Part shown: positions 10,601 to 18,852 of the stretch, in pieces
How positions within the stretch are numbered: position 1 is the stretch's first letter
How the letters are laid out: each line of letters starts with the position of its first letter
Assembly: GCA_013306675.1 (NCBI GenBank)
Contig: JABLUY010000037.1
Span: forward strand, 120,780-184,779
From: Thraustochytrium sp. TN22
Taxonomy: Eukaryota; Sar; Bigyra; Thraustochytrida; Thraustochytriidae
DNA: 64,000 nucleotides
Direction of reading: 5' to 3'
The notes under the pieces: model-generated
The model's database searches: none
Told to the model about the DNA's origin: nothing
Seen by the model: only the letters and a program-made list of their open reading frames with translations
Translations under genes and position numbers: made by a program

Positions 10601-10692
10601 TCACGTCCACACAAAAATGTACCTCTTTTTGAAAAAAACGTAGACACGCTGTATCTTGCCATGCTTCCTCTTCGCTCGCTCATGCTATTTCT

Positions 10693-11622
10693 TCATCTTG
10701 TGGCCGCCTTGCGCGAGAGGAGCAAACGCTTGAACTGGCCCATGAAGACAAAGGTGAGCACGGTATGCGGGCCGACGCGCGCAAAGTGCGCGAAGATGCC
10801 TTTGTAGAATCCAGATATGCCCTCGGCCGCGGCAATCTTGCGGGCCGCGTCGAGCGCGCCGCCGTAGAGCTGCTGGCCCGGCGCCGAGGGCTGGTTGTAG
10901 ATGCGCGTGCGCAGCACGTCGAGCGGATTGAGCACAAGCGTGCCGAGACAGGCCGCCACGAAGGACCCCGTCGCGTCGCGCAGCGAGCCGTCCCCCATGC
11001 CGGCCTGCGCGAGCGCCTGCTTGACGCGCGCGTTGGCTGGCATCACCACGGCCGTGAAGGTAATGGAGCGCGCCGCGTTCACCGGCAGCCCCTTGACCAA
11101 AACAGCCGTGCCCTCCTCGGCGAACATCCTGCGCAGCACCTCCAGCGTCGACAGCCTGGCGATGTTGTGGTGGCTCGCCGACAGGCCGCCGGCGCTCTGG
11201 ATGCGCACCTTGGCAAGATCCATCGAGTTGCACAGCAGCGCCGCCACCAGGCCGGACACAGCGCCGGCCGTCACCTGCTTGGACAGCGGCGCGGCACGCA
11301 GGTTGCCCGACTCGGGGTGCAGCCTGCGAAGCACCGGCTCGAACAGCCCGAGGCGGAAGAAGCACTTGCTGCCGTCGCGCAGCACGGCCAGCCCGAGCCC
11401 GCGCTGCACGCCGGCGAGGCCCTCCGCGCGCCACGTTTTGCCGAGGCAGTCCGCCACGCCGCTGTAGGCGCGGCCGGCCGCGCCGCTGCGCCGCAGCTCG
11501 TTGTCCATCTGCAGCCGGCTCTTGGCCACCTCGAACGGGTTCGTGAACAGCACGCTGCTGGCCGCGCCCAGGCCGGACGAGGCCATGACCTCGAGGTCCG
11601 TCAGCCGCGCGCCCGCACCCAT
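10693..11622 (-). CDS. Mitochondrial carrier family (SLC25) protein
   Basis: The 309-residue length is standard for the family. Three tandem repeats carry the signature loops: PFEVAKSRLQ (repeat 1), SMDLAKVRIQ (repeat 2, with the usual Pro replaced by Ser) and PLDVLRTRIY (repeat 3). Glycine-rich second helices follow each signature (AEGLAGVQRGL, EEGTAVLVKGL, AEGISGFYKGI). It should exchange a metabolite across the inner mitochondrial membrane. The overall look is closest to the SLC25A34/35-OAC1 oxaloacetate/sulfate type, but substrate contacts were not checked. The ATG at 11622 gives a standard N-terminus; the frame stays open to a GTG at 11697. METTL16 ends 111 bp upstream on the same strand. 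Confidence 0.87.
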   Translation of the reverse strand: MGAGARLTDLEVMASSGLGAASSVLFTNPFEVAKSRLQMDNELRRSGAAGRAYSGVADCLGKTWRAEGLAGVQRGLGLAVLRDGSKCFFRLGLFEPVLRRLHPESGNLRAAPLSKQVTAGAVSGLVAALLCNSMDLAKVRIQSAGGLSASHHNIARLSTLEVLRRMFAEEGTAVLVKGLPVNAARSITFTAVVMPANARVKQALAQAGMGDGSLRDATGSFVAACLGTLVLNPLDVLRTRIYNQPSAPGQQLYGGALDAARKIAAAEGISGFYKGIFAHFARVGPHTVLTFVFMGQFKRLLLSRKAATR

Positions 11623-11733
11623 GGATGCTGCGCTGCGAGGCGCGATGCCGCAAAGCGCCGCGCTCCGCCCACTCCGCCTGCTCTGCACGCTCTGCACGCT
11701 GTCGCCGCTCTCGCCGCCCTTGCCACGCGCGTC

Positions 11734-13376
11734 TCACGGGGCGCGGCCGCGCCGCCGCCAGAACCGCGACTGCCGCAATACGTCGCTGCGCAGCGCTTGC
11801 AGCAGATTGCGGGCCTCCTGCTCGAGACCGGGCCCCGCCTCAAGCACGGCGGCGCGCACGTGCGCGCCGGGGCCCGCACGAGCCTCGCGCTCGAGCTCGC
11901 GCACGCTCACGCTCAATAATGCCAGGACGCCCTGGTCGCCTTGGACGACCACGCGCTCCTGGCGCTCCTCAACGAAGTTCGCGTGCTTGGCGTCGTCCTC
12001 GTTCTCGTTCTCATTCTCGTGCTCGTGCTCGTGCTCGTGCTCGTGTTCATGTTCGCGCCCGTGCTCGTACTCGTGCTCGTGCTCGTGCTCGATCTTGTGC
12101 TCGTGCTCGTGCTCGTTGTCGACGTCGACCTCGTGAGCATCGGGGCGATGCCGCTTACGGGGCCGCAGGACGTGGGCTGGCCGACGTACAACACGCCAGC
12201 GCTGGCGCTGCCAAAAGGCGTCGACGCGCGTCCAGACCTCGGCGGCGACGACGTCGGCGTCAAAGGCGAGGCCCGCGTGCTGCTTGTGCGGGCTGCGGTC
12301 CAGACGCTCGCGGGCAGCCGCCACAGAAAAAAAGGGCGGCGCGGAGCCCGTCCGCGAGTGCGCCTTCATGCGCACGAGGCGATCCTGGAAGGACCAGGCC
12401 ACGGCCCAGCGCAGTTTCTTGCCCTGCACGAGCCAGGTGGCGGCCACGGCGGCAGGGCGCTCCTGCAGCGCGGCCAGGGCGTCAAGCGCCACGCGAGCCG
12501 AGGCCTTGTGGCCGAACATGCAGGTGGCCCACTGGAAGCGCTCGCGGAGGTCGGTGTCCGTGGCCATCTCTTGCAGCATGGCGCGGAAGAAGGCCACCTC
12601 GCCGCCCTGGGCAAAGGCCTTCTCGCTCGCCGTGCCGTGGAAGGAGGCCGCCTCACCCTGCCCGTGCCTGCCACAGTACGTCGCAAAGAAGGGCGGGTTG
12701 CAGACGCTGACCACCGGGCCAACGGACGGCGCGCTTGCGGCGCCGGCCAGGTAGGTGCCGACGGAGACCTTGCGCAGCGCGATGCGCGGCGCGAGGCGGT
12801 TCGCTCGCACAAGCACCTCGGCGTGGTGCACGGCCGCGGCGTCCACCTCGGTGCCGATGAAGCGCCAGGACCTGGGCGTTAGCGCGCAGCCCAGGAGCGG
12901 CAGCACGCAGGACGCGCCGGCGCCGATGTCCACGATGGTGGCGCCCTCGTCACTCTCCGCGGCGCTCAGGGCCAGGAGGTCCTGCGCCCAGAGCAGGTAG
13001 TTGACACTGCGCGGGACTGCAGGCGTTAGATGGCTGCCTGCTGGCGCGCGCGTCCAGTGCAGCCCAAAGTCGGCCTCCAGCAGGCCGCGCGCCACCACCT
13101 CGGCGGCATCTGCGCGCCTCCAGTCCACACGGCGGCGCTTCTTCTTGGAGGGCTTGCTCGCCTGCACGAAGGCCGCCTTGGCGGACGAGCCAACGAGGTT
13201 GTGCTCCGAAACGACGGCCTGCGTTCGCCTAGGCTCGTTAGCCGCCACGGACTCGAGCCGGTGCAGGCAAGCAAGTGCTGGCCGGCGCCGAAGCGCCGCG
13301 CCGCGAGCGCGGTTGAGTGGGAGTCGCGGCGGGGTCAACGTACGGGTCGCGTCGCGTAGACGCTGAGCGGGTGCAT
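11734..13376 (-). CDS. METTL16: METTL16-type RNA N6-adenine methyltransferase with His-Glu repeat tail (two exons proposed)
   Basis: The Rossmann-fold methyltransferase has the SAM motif VDIGAGASCVLPLLG and catalytic motif NPPF, both as in METTL16 (U6 snRNA and MAT2A hairpin m6A writer), plus TATASEKAF-like and GKKLRWAVAWSF regions. The main ORF has no ATG before the domain. I propose a short first exon at 13344-13376 (MHPLSVYATRP), a GTACGT...CAG intron at 13219-13343, and exon 2 at 11734-13218; the phase is exactly preserved. The conserved animal N-terminus (MHARNRYK...) is only weakly visible, so exon 1 is tentative. A His-Glu alternating tract near 12000-12120 separates the enzyme from an Arg/Ala-rich tail. 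The METTL16 family call is firm; the 5' structure is not. Confidence 0.78.
13219..13343 (-). other. Proposed METTL16 intron (125 nt)
   Basis: The donor is GTACGT, a CTAAC branch-like motif lies about 20 nt before the CAG acceptor, and both exon junctions are phase 0. The intron provides the ATG that the long ORF lacks. It matches the other two introns modelled in this window. Confidence 0.5.
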
Positions 13377-13672
13377 GGCTCGCGGCGAACAGTCGTCCAC
13401 GCGTCGACGAAGTCAGTGGGCGGTCTGCTCTGCTCTGCTCTGCTCTGCTCCGCTTCGCTCCGCTCTGCCCTGCCCGGCTGCGCCTGTTGTGCCTTTGCCG
13501 ACCAGGCTGGGCTGCGAGCGCGGCCTCTTGCCCCGGAGCCGCGCATTGCCTTCCTGCACCGCAGAAGTGCAGGCAGACGACCGTCACGACTCGCAGCGCC
13601 AAGACAGACGGCCGGGCACCAAACCCCGTTCGTTCGCGCGCGGCCCGGGCGCGACTCAGGCTCGCAGCAGGC
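13377..13672. promoter_or_regulatory. Divergent promoter region METTL16 / TauD-like gene with TCTGC pentamers
   Basis: This region of 296 bp lies between two divergent start codons. It contains imperfect pentamer repeats (TCTGC/TCCGC) at about 13424-13475. It probably serves both genes. Confidence 0.4.
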
Positions 13673-14626
13673 ATGACGACGGACGCGCTGACGTGCGCGC
13701 GCGAGGCGCGGACGCGGCTCGCGCCGCAGGCCCGGTCCGAGGTGAGCGAGGTGCTGGCGGACCTGCAGCGCGACGGCGTGGCGGTCTGGGACCTGGGCGA
13801 GCGCGTCAAGGAGGCGGCGACCATGGAAGAGCTGGCGAGGGAGGTGCCGCGGCTCGTGCTGGGCGGGGAGCGGTGCCTGGCGACGCTGGCGCCGACCAAG
13901 ATCCGCATGGCGCGCACGGCGAGCGGCGAGACGCAGGCCGTGACCTTTGCGGAGAGCGCGCAGAGCAAGTCGCACACCAAGTACGGCGCGACGACCGGCA
14001 ACAAGAGCAAGACAACCAACGAGGTCGAGGACCCGCTGCACGTAGACGGTGCCAAGGTGTACGGGTACGAGGCGCCGGACTTTATCTTTCTGGTGTGCGA
14101 GCAGCCGTGCGCCCAGGGCGGCGGCGCGAACTTCGCGGTGGAGGGCGAGGCGGTGCTGGCCAGCATCCGCGCCGACCCGGACGACGCCTGGGCCGCCGAC
14201 GCGCTCTTTACGACGCCCGTGGCGCAGCTCTACTACAGCGTGACGACCACGGGCGAGGGCCGCTGGCTCGGCCCGCTCGCCAAGCGCCTGCCCTCGGGCC
14301 GCCTGCTGCTGCACTGCCCGAACGTCTTCGACGCGCAGGAGGCGCGTGTTGTGCCTGCGCCCGACAGCGCCGACCCGGAGCGCGACCAGCGCATGCTCGA
14401 CATCTTCGCCAAGCACATGCGCCAGGCGATGAAGGACGCGGCGCGCTTCCACCTCAAGGCCAACCAAGTGCTCTGCATCGACAACCTTGGTACCTCGCAC
14501 GGCCGGGGTCCCTTTTTCGATCTCGACCGCACCCTGTGGCGTGTCTGGACCTGGACCACGCTTGGCAACGGCCTGCCCGAGGGCATTTCGGCCGGCGCCT
14601 CGACCAAGCGCGACCATGAGATTTGA
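13673..14626 (+). CDS. TauD/TfdA-like (clavaminate synthase-like) Fe(II)/2-oxoglutarate dioxygenase
   Basis: The 317-residue protein has the metal triad of the TauD/CAS-like group. The HxD is in LHVDGAKVYGYEAPDF (about H123 and D125), and the distal His is in CIDNLGTSHGRGPF (about H276). It is followed by DLDRTLWRVWTWT, whose Arg should bind 2-oxoglutarate. The segment FLVCEQPCAQGGGANFAVEG matches the core found in asparagine-oxygenase-like members. It should hydroxylate or desaturate a small amino-acid-like substrate in the cytosol; the substrate is unknown. The ATG at 13673 is the first that yields a full domain; upstream frame is Ala/Pro-rich. No signal peptide is seen. Confidence 0.75.
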   Translation: MTTDALTCAREARTRLAPQARSEVSEVLADLQRDGVAVWDLGERVKEAATMEELAREVPRLVLGGERCLATLAPTKIRMARTASGETQAVTFAESAQSKSHTKYGATTGNKSKTTNEVEDPLHVDGAKVYGYEAPDFIFLVCEQPCAQGGGANFAVEGEAVLASIRADPDDAWAADALFTTPVAQLYYSVTTTGEGRWLGPLAKRLPSGRLLLHCPNVFDAQEARVVPAPDSADPERDQRMLDIFAKHMRQAMKDAARFHLKANQVLCIDNLGTSHGRGPFFDLDRTLWRVWTWTTLGNGLPEGISAGASTKRDHEI

Positions 14627-14734
14627 CCATTTGAGCATTGCAGAAGACGCTTTCCTTGCGCAGCTTTGATCATTGCACAACATGCTTTCCTTGCGCTACG
14701 GCTACTCCTGCTGCTGTTACTGCCGTTACTGCTG

Positions 14735-15074
14735 TTACTGCTGCTGCTGCTGCTGCTGCGTCGGCGACTCGAGCTCCTGTGGCGCGACTGGCGCGACACG
14801 CTCCCCTTCGCCGAAGTTGTAAAAGCCGGCGGCCAGTGCGGCCGAGTGGGCAAAGGCCGTGGCGAGCGTCACGTTAAAGAGCGTGTCGCGCACGCGCGGC
14901 TGGTGGCGCAGCGTGATGCGGATCAGCGGCAAAATCGGGGCGAACGCGAGCGGGCTGAGCAGGAACCAGTTGATCCGCCGCTCGCGCCTCGAGTGCGTGC
15001 TCTCCTGCTGCCGCGCCTGCATGTCCCGCAGCAGCGCCTCCTTGCGCGCCTCCTTGCGCGCCGCCTCCTCCGCC

Positions 15075-15106
<32 letters not shown>

Positions 15107-15163
15107 CACCGCCGCCGCGGCGCTCGGCGCCTCCGCCTCGGGCTTTGTCGCGGACGAGCCCAT
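14735..15163 (-). CDS. Small membrane protein of unknown function
   Basis: The 142-residue ORF starts MGSSATKPEAEAPS. An Ala-rich segment (about residues 15-35) is followed by a basic helix (AARKEARKEALLRDMQARQQ). Two hydrophobic segments come next (NWFLLSPLAFAPILPLI and TLFNVTLATAFAHSAALAAG). The C-terminus ends in a seven-Gln run encoded by CTG repeats on the plus strand. I do not recognise the family. Third-position GC is high and the hydrophobic segments look genuine, which supports coding. The repeat next to the stop codon could make the C-terminus length-polymorphic. Confidence 0.55.
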
Positions 15164-15756
15164 GCTGCTGCGCCCGCTCCTGCTCGCCTCGCCTGGCGTC
15201 GCCTCGCCGCGCCGCGCCGCGCCGCGCCCTGCTCCGCGCCGCCGCGCCGCCGCCGCGCTCTGCCGCGCGCAGGCGTCGCCGCGCGCCGGGCTCCGACTCG
15301 GCCTGGCGCGCGTCCGAGTCCGTGCGGATCGTTGCCTGCTTGCCGCCTTGGCGCTGCCTGCCTGCCTGCCTGCCGCCAACGTTTTTGCGCGTTCCCCGCG
15401 CCCGCCGCCCCTCTCCCGCGGACGCCAAGGCTTTTGCCCCGCCGGGACGCCTGGGCCGGGTCCCCTTGCTTGCGCGGCTGCGCGGCCTTCACTCACAGTC
15501 GGGGTCAAGTTGTGCGGCCGGCATGGCGAGCTCAGACGGCGGCAGCGGGCAGGCTCAAGAGGAAGGCACCGGACGTGGCACGTGGGACGTGTGCAGGGCT
15601 TTGGTTTGAGTTTTTTGCATTACGTGTTCGGCGACGCTCGCGTCGGCGTCACTTGGTTCTGGTTTGTACAAGAGCGCCACTGCAGGTGGCAGTGAGGCAC
15701 GAGAACCCATTCCGCGTTGGCGCTGTTCGCAGCCCGCGGCCCGTTCGCTACATGTC
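15164..15756. other. Intergenic region upstream of the small membrane protein
   Basis: This is about 590 bp between the small membrane protein start and the end of the piggyBac-like gene. It contains GCC/GCGC-rich tracts and TGCCTGCC repeats near 15350-15375. I see no gene; the ORFs are Arg/Ala-rich antisense products. Confidence 0.4.
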
Positions 15757-17985
15757 TCAGAGGTCATGCACGGCAAGATGCTGGACTTCACAACGCTTGC
15801 AGAGGGCGTGGATGTGGCGCGCGGTGGGCAGTGGCGCAGCGGTCGCGGCCTGTGCGTCCTTGGTACATAGGATGCAGTGCTTGCTGCCTCGGCGTATCGG
15901 AGCTTTGCTAGCTTTGATGCAGTCCTTGCAGCGAGGATTCGGGTACGGGTCACGCCAAATGTGCAACTCGCGGTTCAGAGCGCTGAGTTGCTCCAAGATC
16001 ATCTTGGGTTTCCACACCTTGGACGCGAGCGCCTCGGGAGGCGCACCGACTTGGTTGCCCGTGGGCTCGTCCCTGCTTAAGCTGCTTTCGTCCGGGGTCA
16101 GACCAGCAACGAGTGCTCTGGAGAATGCCGCAAAAGTCTCGCACGCGTGCGGCGAGTTCCGGGGGCAGTGGTAGGCGGACGCGAAGAAGGCATCTGTGGC
16201 AGAGACAGCGAGAATTGTGGCCAAGAAGCTAGCCTCCCAGCGCGCGTCGCCACTGCCGCCCACAGCAAGGTGGGCAAGCTGACTTGCGCGGAAAGCTCGG
16301 TGGAAGGCTGGAACGCGGATCCCCGTCAGCACAGAACCTTCGTCCACTATCAGACCTGCGACAGAGGCAGTCAGCAGGTAGATTGGCCGGGCCACGGTGG
16401 GCTCGCTCACGCGCACCTCGACGTCGTCCACAATACGAAACCAGGTGCGTAACTCCTCGTCTCCCCCGGCTCCCATGGTCTGTGGCTGCTGCCCTTGGAG
16501 CGCTTCGAGAGCAGTCTGGGTGTCCAGGGCCGCGCAGAACGCCGTGCCGCGCGCTGCGAGGCTCGCGGCGCCTTCAATGCGCGGCGCGAGGCGCGCCTCA
16601 CAGCAGATCGCGTGCACACGATCCCGGTATGGCTGAGTGAGGCTTTCCGCGGAGCCCAGATCGCCGTCGAGGCGCAGGAGCACGCCGGAGTCCGTGCAAA
16701 AAAGTCCCTGCAGGTTCCTACAAGCCTCCGCACAGGTCTGGCTGCCTACGCTGGGCACGTGGGCGAGTGGTGAGGTGGCATCTGCGGTGCCCGCCACGAT
16801 GGAGCCAAGGCTCACAAGAGCGCCAGGCTGCAGCGCAGCAAGTCGATTTGCGTTCATGGCTCTGAGGCATCGGTGTACAAGTTGCGCCGCGGCTGCGCGT
16901 GCCGCGGCACCCGCAGAGGCAGCGGACCCGGAGTCCTCCCTTGCGCCCGCCTTATCATTCTCGCCTTTGCCACTCCTCTTGGTATCGTCACCGAAGAAAA
17001 AGGCGAGAGCGCCAACAATGGCCAAGAACCTTTTGCGCGACATGGCCATCTCCTTGTTCCTTTTGAGCCAGGCCCCGCTGCCCTGGAGCATGCATGCGCA
17101 GAATTGCTTGAGCTCGCGATCGCCGCGCAGGGCGTCGTGGCCCGCTTGCCGCAGATTCACCGACGTGCCTCGTATGAGCGCTTGGCGCGCGGGGTCGGGC
17201 AGGAAGAAGAGCTCAAAGTACTCCGTAGCGGGGCGATCGTGCCGCGGTGCTCCGTCCGGCCAGCGCAGCATGGGCTTGAGCGCCGCTGCCGCAGTTCGCC
17301 TCTCGTCCGCGCCGGCGTCAGACAACGTCGTTGGCACCGGAGGCGAGCGCGGCGGGGACTGCGCCGCGGGCGACATATGCGAGCCCACCATCTCCTCTTC
17401 CCCTTCCTCGTCCTCGTCCTCGTTGTCCTCGATGTCATGGTGCTGCTGCTTCTGGCGTTTCGCGACCGGGCCCTGTATGCCAACTTCGGCAGCAGCGGGA
17501 GCCGCAGCGGGAGCAGCAGCAGCAACAGTAACCCCAGCAGCAGCTGCAGCAGCAGAAGCAGTTGTGGCGTGGGGGCGCCCCGCGGCGCCTATATCCCCCT
17601 CGGGGTTGGCGACGAGGGCAGCGGCAGCGGCGGCGGCCAGGTCGGCCTCTGCGTCAGGGTCTGCATTATTCCCGTCCGTGAAGCGCGGGTCCTGCGTCGC
17701 ATTGCCGGGGTCGTCCAGAGTCCACGCGCCAAGGTCGCCCAGCGCGAGCTGCGCAGCGCGGCGCGAGGACCACAAGCTCCTGCTGGCGATCTTGCGCTGC
17801 TCCTCGAAACCGTCCAGCAGCACGAGTCGCGCGCGGCCGCTGCGCAGCACCTCCACCACGACGCCGCGCACCACCTTGGTGCGCCACGCCGCGCCGAAGA
17901 GCGCCTTGGCCTCCTTGGCCGGAAACACCGTCTTGGCCACGGCGTACACCTCCTCGCCGGGCCGCGCGCGCTCCCGCGCGCTCAT
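15757..17985 (-). CDS. PiggyBac transposase-derived protein, probably catalytically dead
   Basis: The intact ORF of 742 residues begins MSARERARPGEEVYAV. Residues about 8-75 look like a small Tudor/chromo-like barrel (WRTKVVRGVVVEVL). An Ala-rich and acidic linker follows. The middle resembles the piggyBac (DDE_Tnp_1_7) entry region: EYFELFFLPD, RELKQFCACML and MSRKRFLAIVGALAFF. A matching C-terminal part (ARWEASFLATILAVSATDAFF) is followed by a terminal Cys/His cluster (CKDC, HCILC, CKRCEVQHLAVH) like the piggyBac cysteine-rich domain. Where the first catalytic Asp is expected (usually DE), the sequence reads LVSLGSIVAG. No flanking TTAA or terminal inverted repeats were noticed. A domesticated or degenerate copy is inferred. 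Confidence 0.6.
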   Translation of the reverse strand: MSARERARPGEEVYAVAKTVFPAKEAKALFGAAWRTKVVRGVVVEVLRSGRARLVLLDGFEEQRKIASRSLWSSRRAAQLALGDLGAWTLDDPGNATQDPRFTDGNNADPDAEADLAAAAAAALVANPEGDIGAAGRPHATTASAAAAAAGVTVAAAAPAAAPAAAEVGIQGPVAKRQKQQHHDIEDNEDEDEEGEEEMVGSHMSPAAQSPPRSPPVPTTLSDAGADERRTAAAALKPMLRWPDGAPRHDRPATEYFELFFLPDPARQALIRGTSVNLRQAGHDALRGDRELKQFCACMLQGSGAWLKRNKEMAMSRKRFLAIVGALAFFFGDDTKRSGKGENDKAGAREDSGSAASAGAAARAAAAQLVHRCLRAMNANRLAALQPGALVSLGSIVAGTADATSPLAHVPSVGSQTCAEACRNLQGLFCTDSGVLLRLDGDLGSAESLTQPYRDRVHAICCEARLAPRIEGAASLAARGTAFCAALDTQTALEALQGQQPQTMGAGGDEELRTWFRIVDDVEVRVSEPTVARPIYLLTASVAGLIVDEGSVLTGIRVPAFHRAFRASQLAHLAVGGSGDARWEASFLATILAVSATDAFFASAYHCPRNSPHACETFAAFSRALVAGLTPDESSLSRDEPTGNQVGAPPEALASKVWKPKMILEQLSALNRELHIWRDPYPNPRCKDCIKASKAPIRRGSKHCILCTKDAQAATAAPLPTARHIHALCKRCEVQHLAVHDL

Positions 17986-18078
17986 GCGCGCAGCGCGCCG
18001 CCGGCCGGCCACCGCGCCGGCCGCCTTCGCTGTCTGTCTGTCTGCCGGCCGGTCGTCATGCCCGCGTCCTACTAGTTC
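17986..18078. promoter_or_regulatory. Very short divergent promoter (93 bp)
   Basis: Only 93 bp separates the divergent ATGs of the piggyBac-derived gene and PSMG3. It contains a CTGT/GGCCGG-rich stretch (TCTGTCTGTCTG near 18030). Any promoter must be shared or overlap one of the genes. Confidence 0.45.
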
Positions 18079-18609
18079 ATGGCCACGGCCAAGTTCAAAC
18101 GCGCAACTCCGGGCAGGCGCAGGGCGGCGGGGAGGATGGCGTCGGGCGCGGTGGCCGGCGGCGGCGGCGGCGGTGGCCGCGTGTGGGCGCACGCCCCCGC
18201 GGAGGGCTTCCCGGAGGTGGCGCAGGCGCGCGAGGGCGACCTGGAGGTGGTCTCGTGCGAGTACGACAACCAGTGGGCGGTCTTCGTGTCGGAGCTGGGC
18301 CGCGTGGGCTGCGTGGTGGAGGCGTGCAAGGACCAGCCGCGCGACCAGACCAAGGTGGGCTTCTCTGTCGAGGTCCGCCTCGGAGACCGCGAGGATCTTT
18401 ATGTCCGGGTGCTGGCGCGCCAGCTCGTGGAGCGCACCTACGCGCTCGCCGGCAAGCCGCTACTGCTCATGTGCTCGCTGCTGCTACCGGAGGACGACCC
18501 TGACGCGGCGCAGGCTAAGCTGCGACGTGCCCTTGCGCTCTTTGAGAAGACCGCTGCGGCCATCAAGACAGACTCAGGAGCAAAGCAAAGTGACAGTGGG
18601 CCTAGCTAG
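18079..18609 (+). CDS. PSMG3: Proteasome assembly chaperone 3 (PSMG3/PAC3-like)
   Basis: The 176-residue protein has a Gly/Ala-rich head (about 45 residues). The rest matches the compact PAC3 fold: EVVSCEYDNQWAVFVSELGRVG, SVEVRLGDREDLYVRVLARQL and AGKPLLLMCSLLL. PAC3 works with PAC4 in assembling the 20S proteasome alpha ring. The ATG at 18079 is the first; a second at 18136 would remove most of the basic head. The GCTA repeats overlap the stop codon at 18607 and run into the 3' region. The call rests on the pattern LG...LYVRVLARQLV...GKPLLL, as in animal PSMG3; overall similarity is moderate. Confidence 0.7.
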   Translation: MATAKFKRATPGRRRAAGRMASGAVAGGGGGGGRVWAHAPAEGFPEVAQAREGDLEVVSCEYDNQWAVFVSELGRVGCVVEACKDQPRDQTKVGFSVEVRLGDREDLYVRVLARQLVERTYALAGKPLLLMCSLLLPEDDPDAAQAKLRRALALFEKTAAAIKTDSGAKQSDSGPS

Positions 18610-18852
18610 CTAGCTAGCTAGGCCGCGCACAAGCCGTGGTTGTCAATAGGTTAGTTAGAGGTGGAAGCTTTCGGACGGGCGTGGGTCTGTGCAACGCATG
18701 CGCGAACATGCACATGAGCATGCACACACAAGCATTTATTTCCAGTTCGTTCGCTCACTCGCTTGTTCGCTCGGGCTCGCTCGGGCTCGCTCGCTCGGGC
18801 TTGCGCTCACGCTCAAACTTGAACTTGAACAGGATCCAGATTGCTCATCGTA
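18610..18852. repeat. Convergent spacer with CTAG tetramer palindrome and GCTCG repeats
   Basis: A (CTAG)5 run covers 18602-18621 and overlaps the PSMG3 stop. A GCTCGCTCGG-type repeat lies at about 18758-18815, then a CTTGAACTTGAAC motif. There is no gene. Confidence 0.5.
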
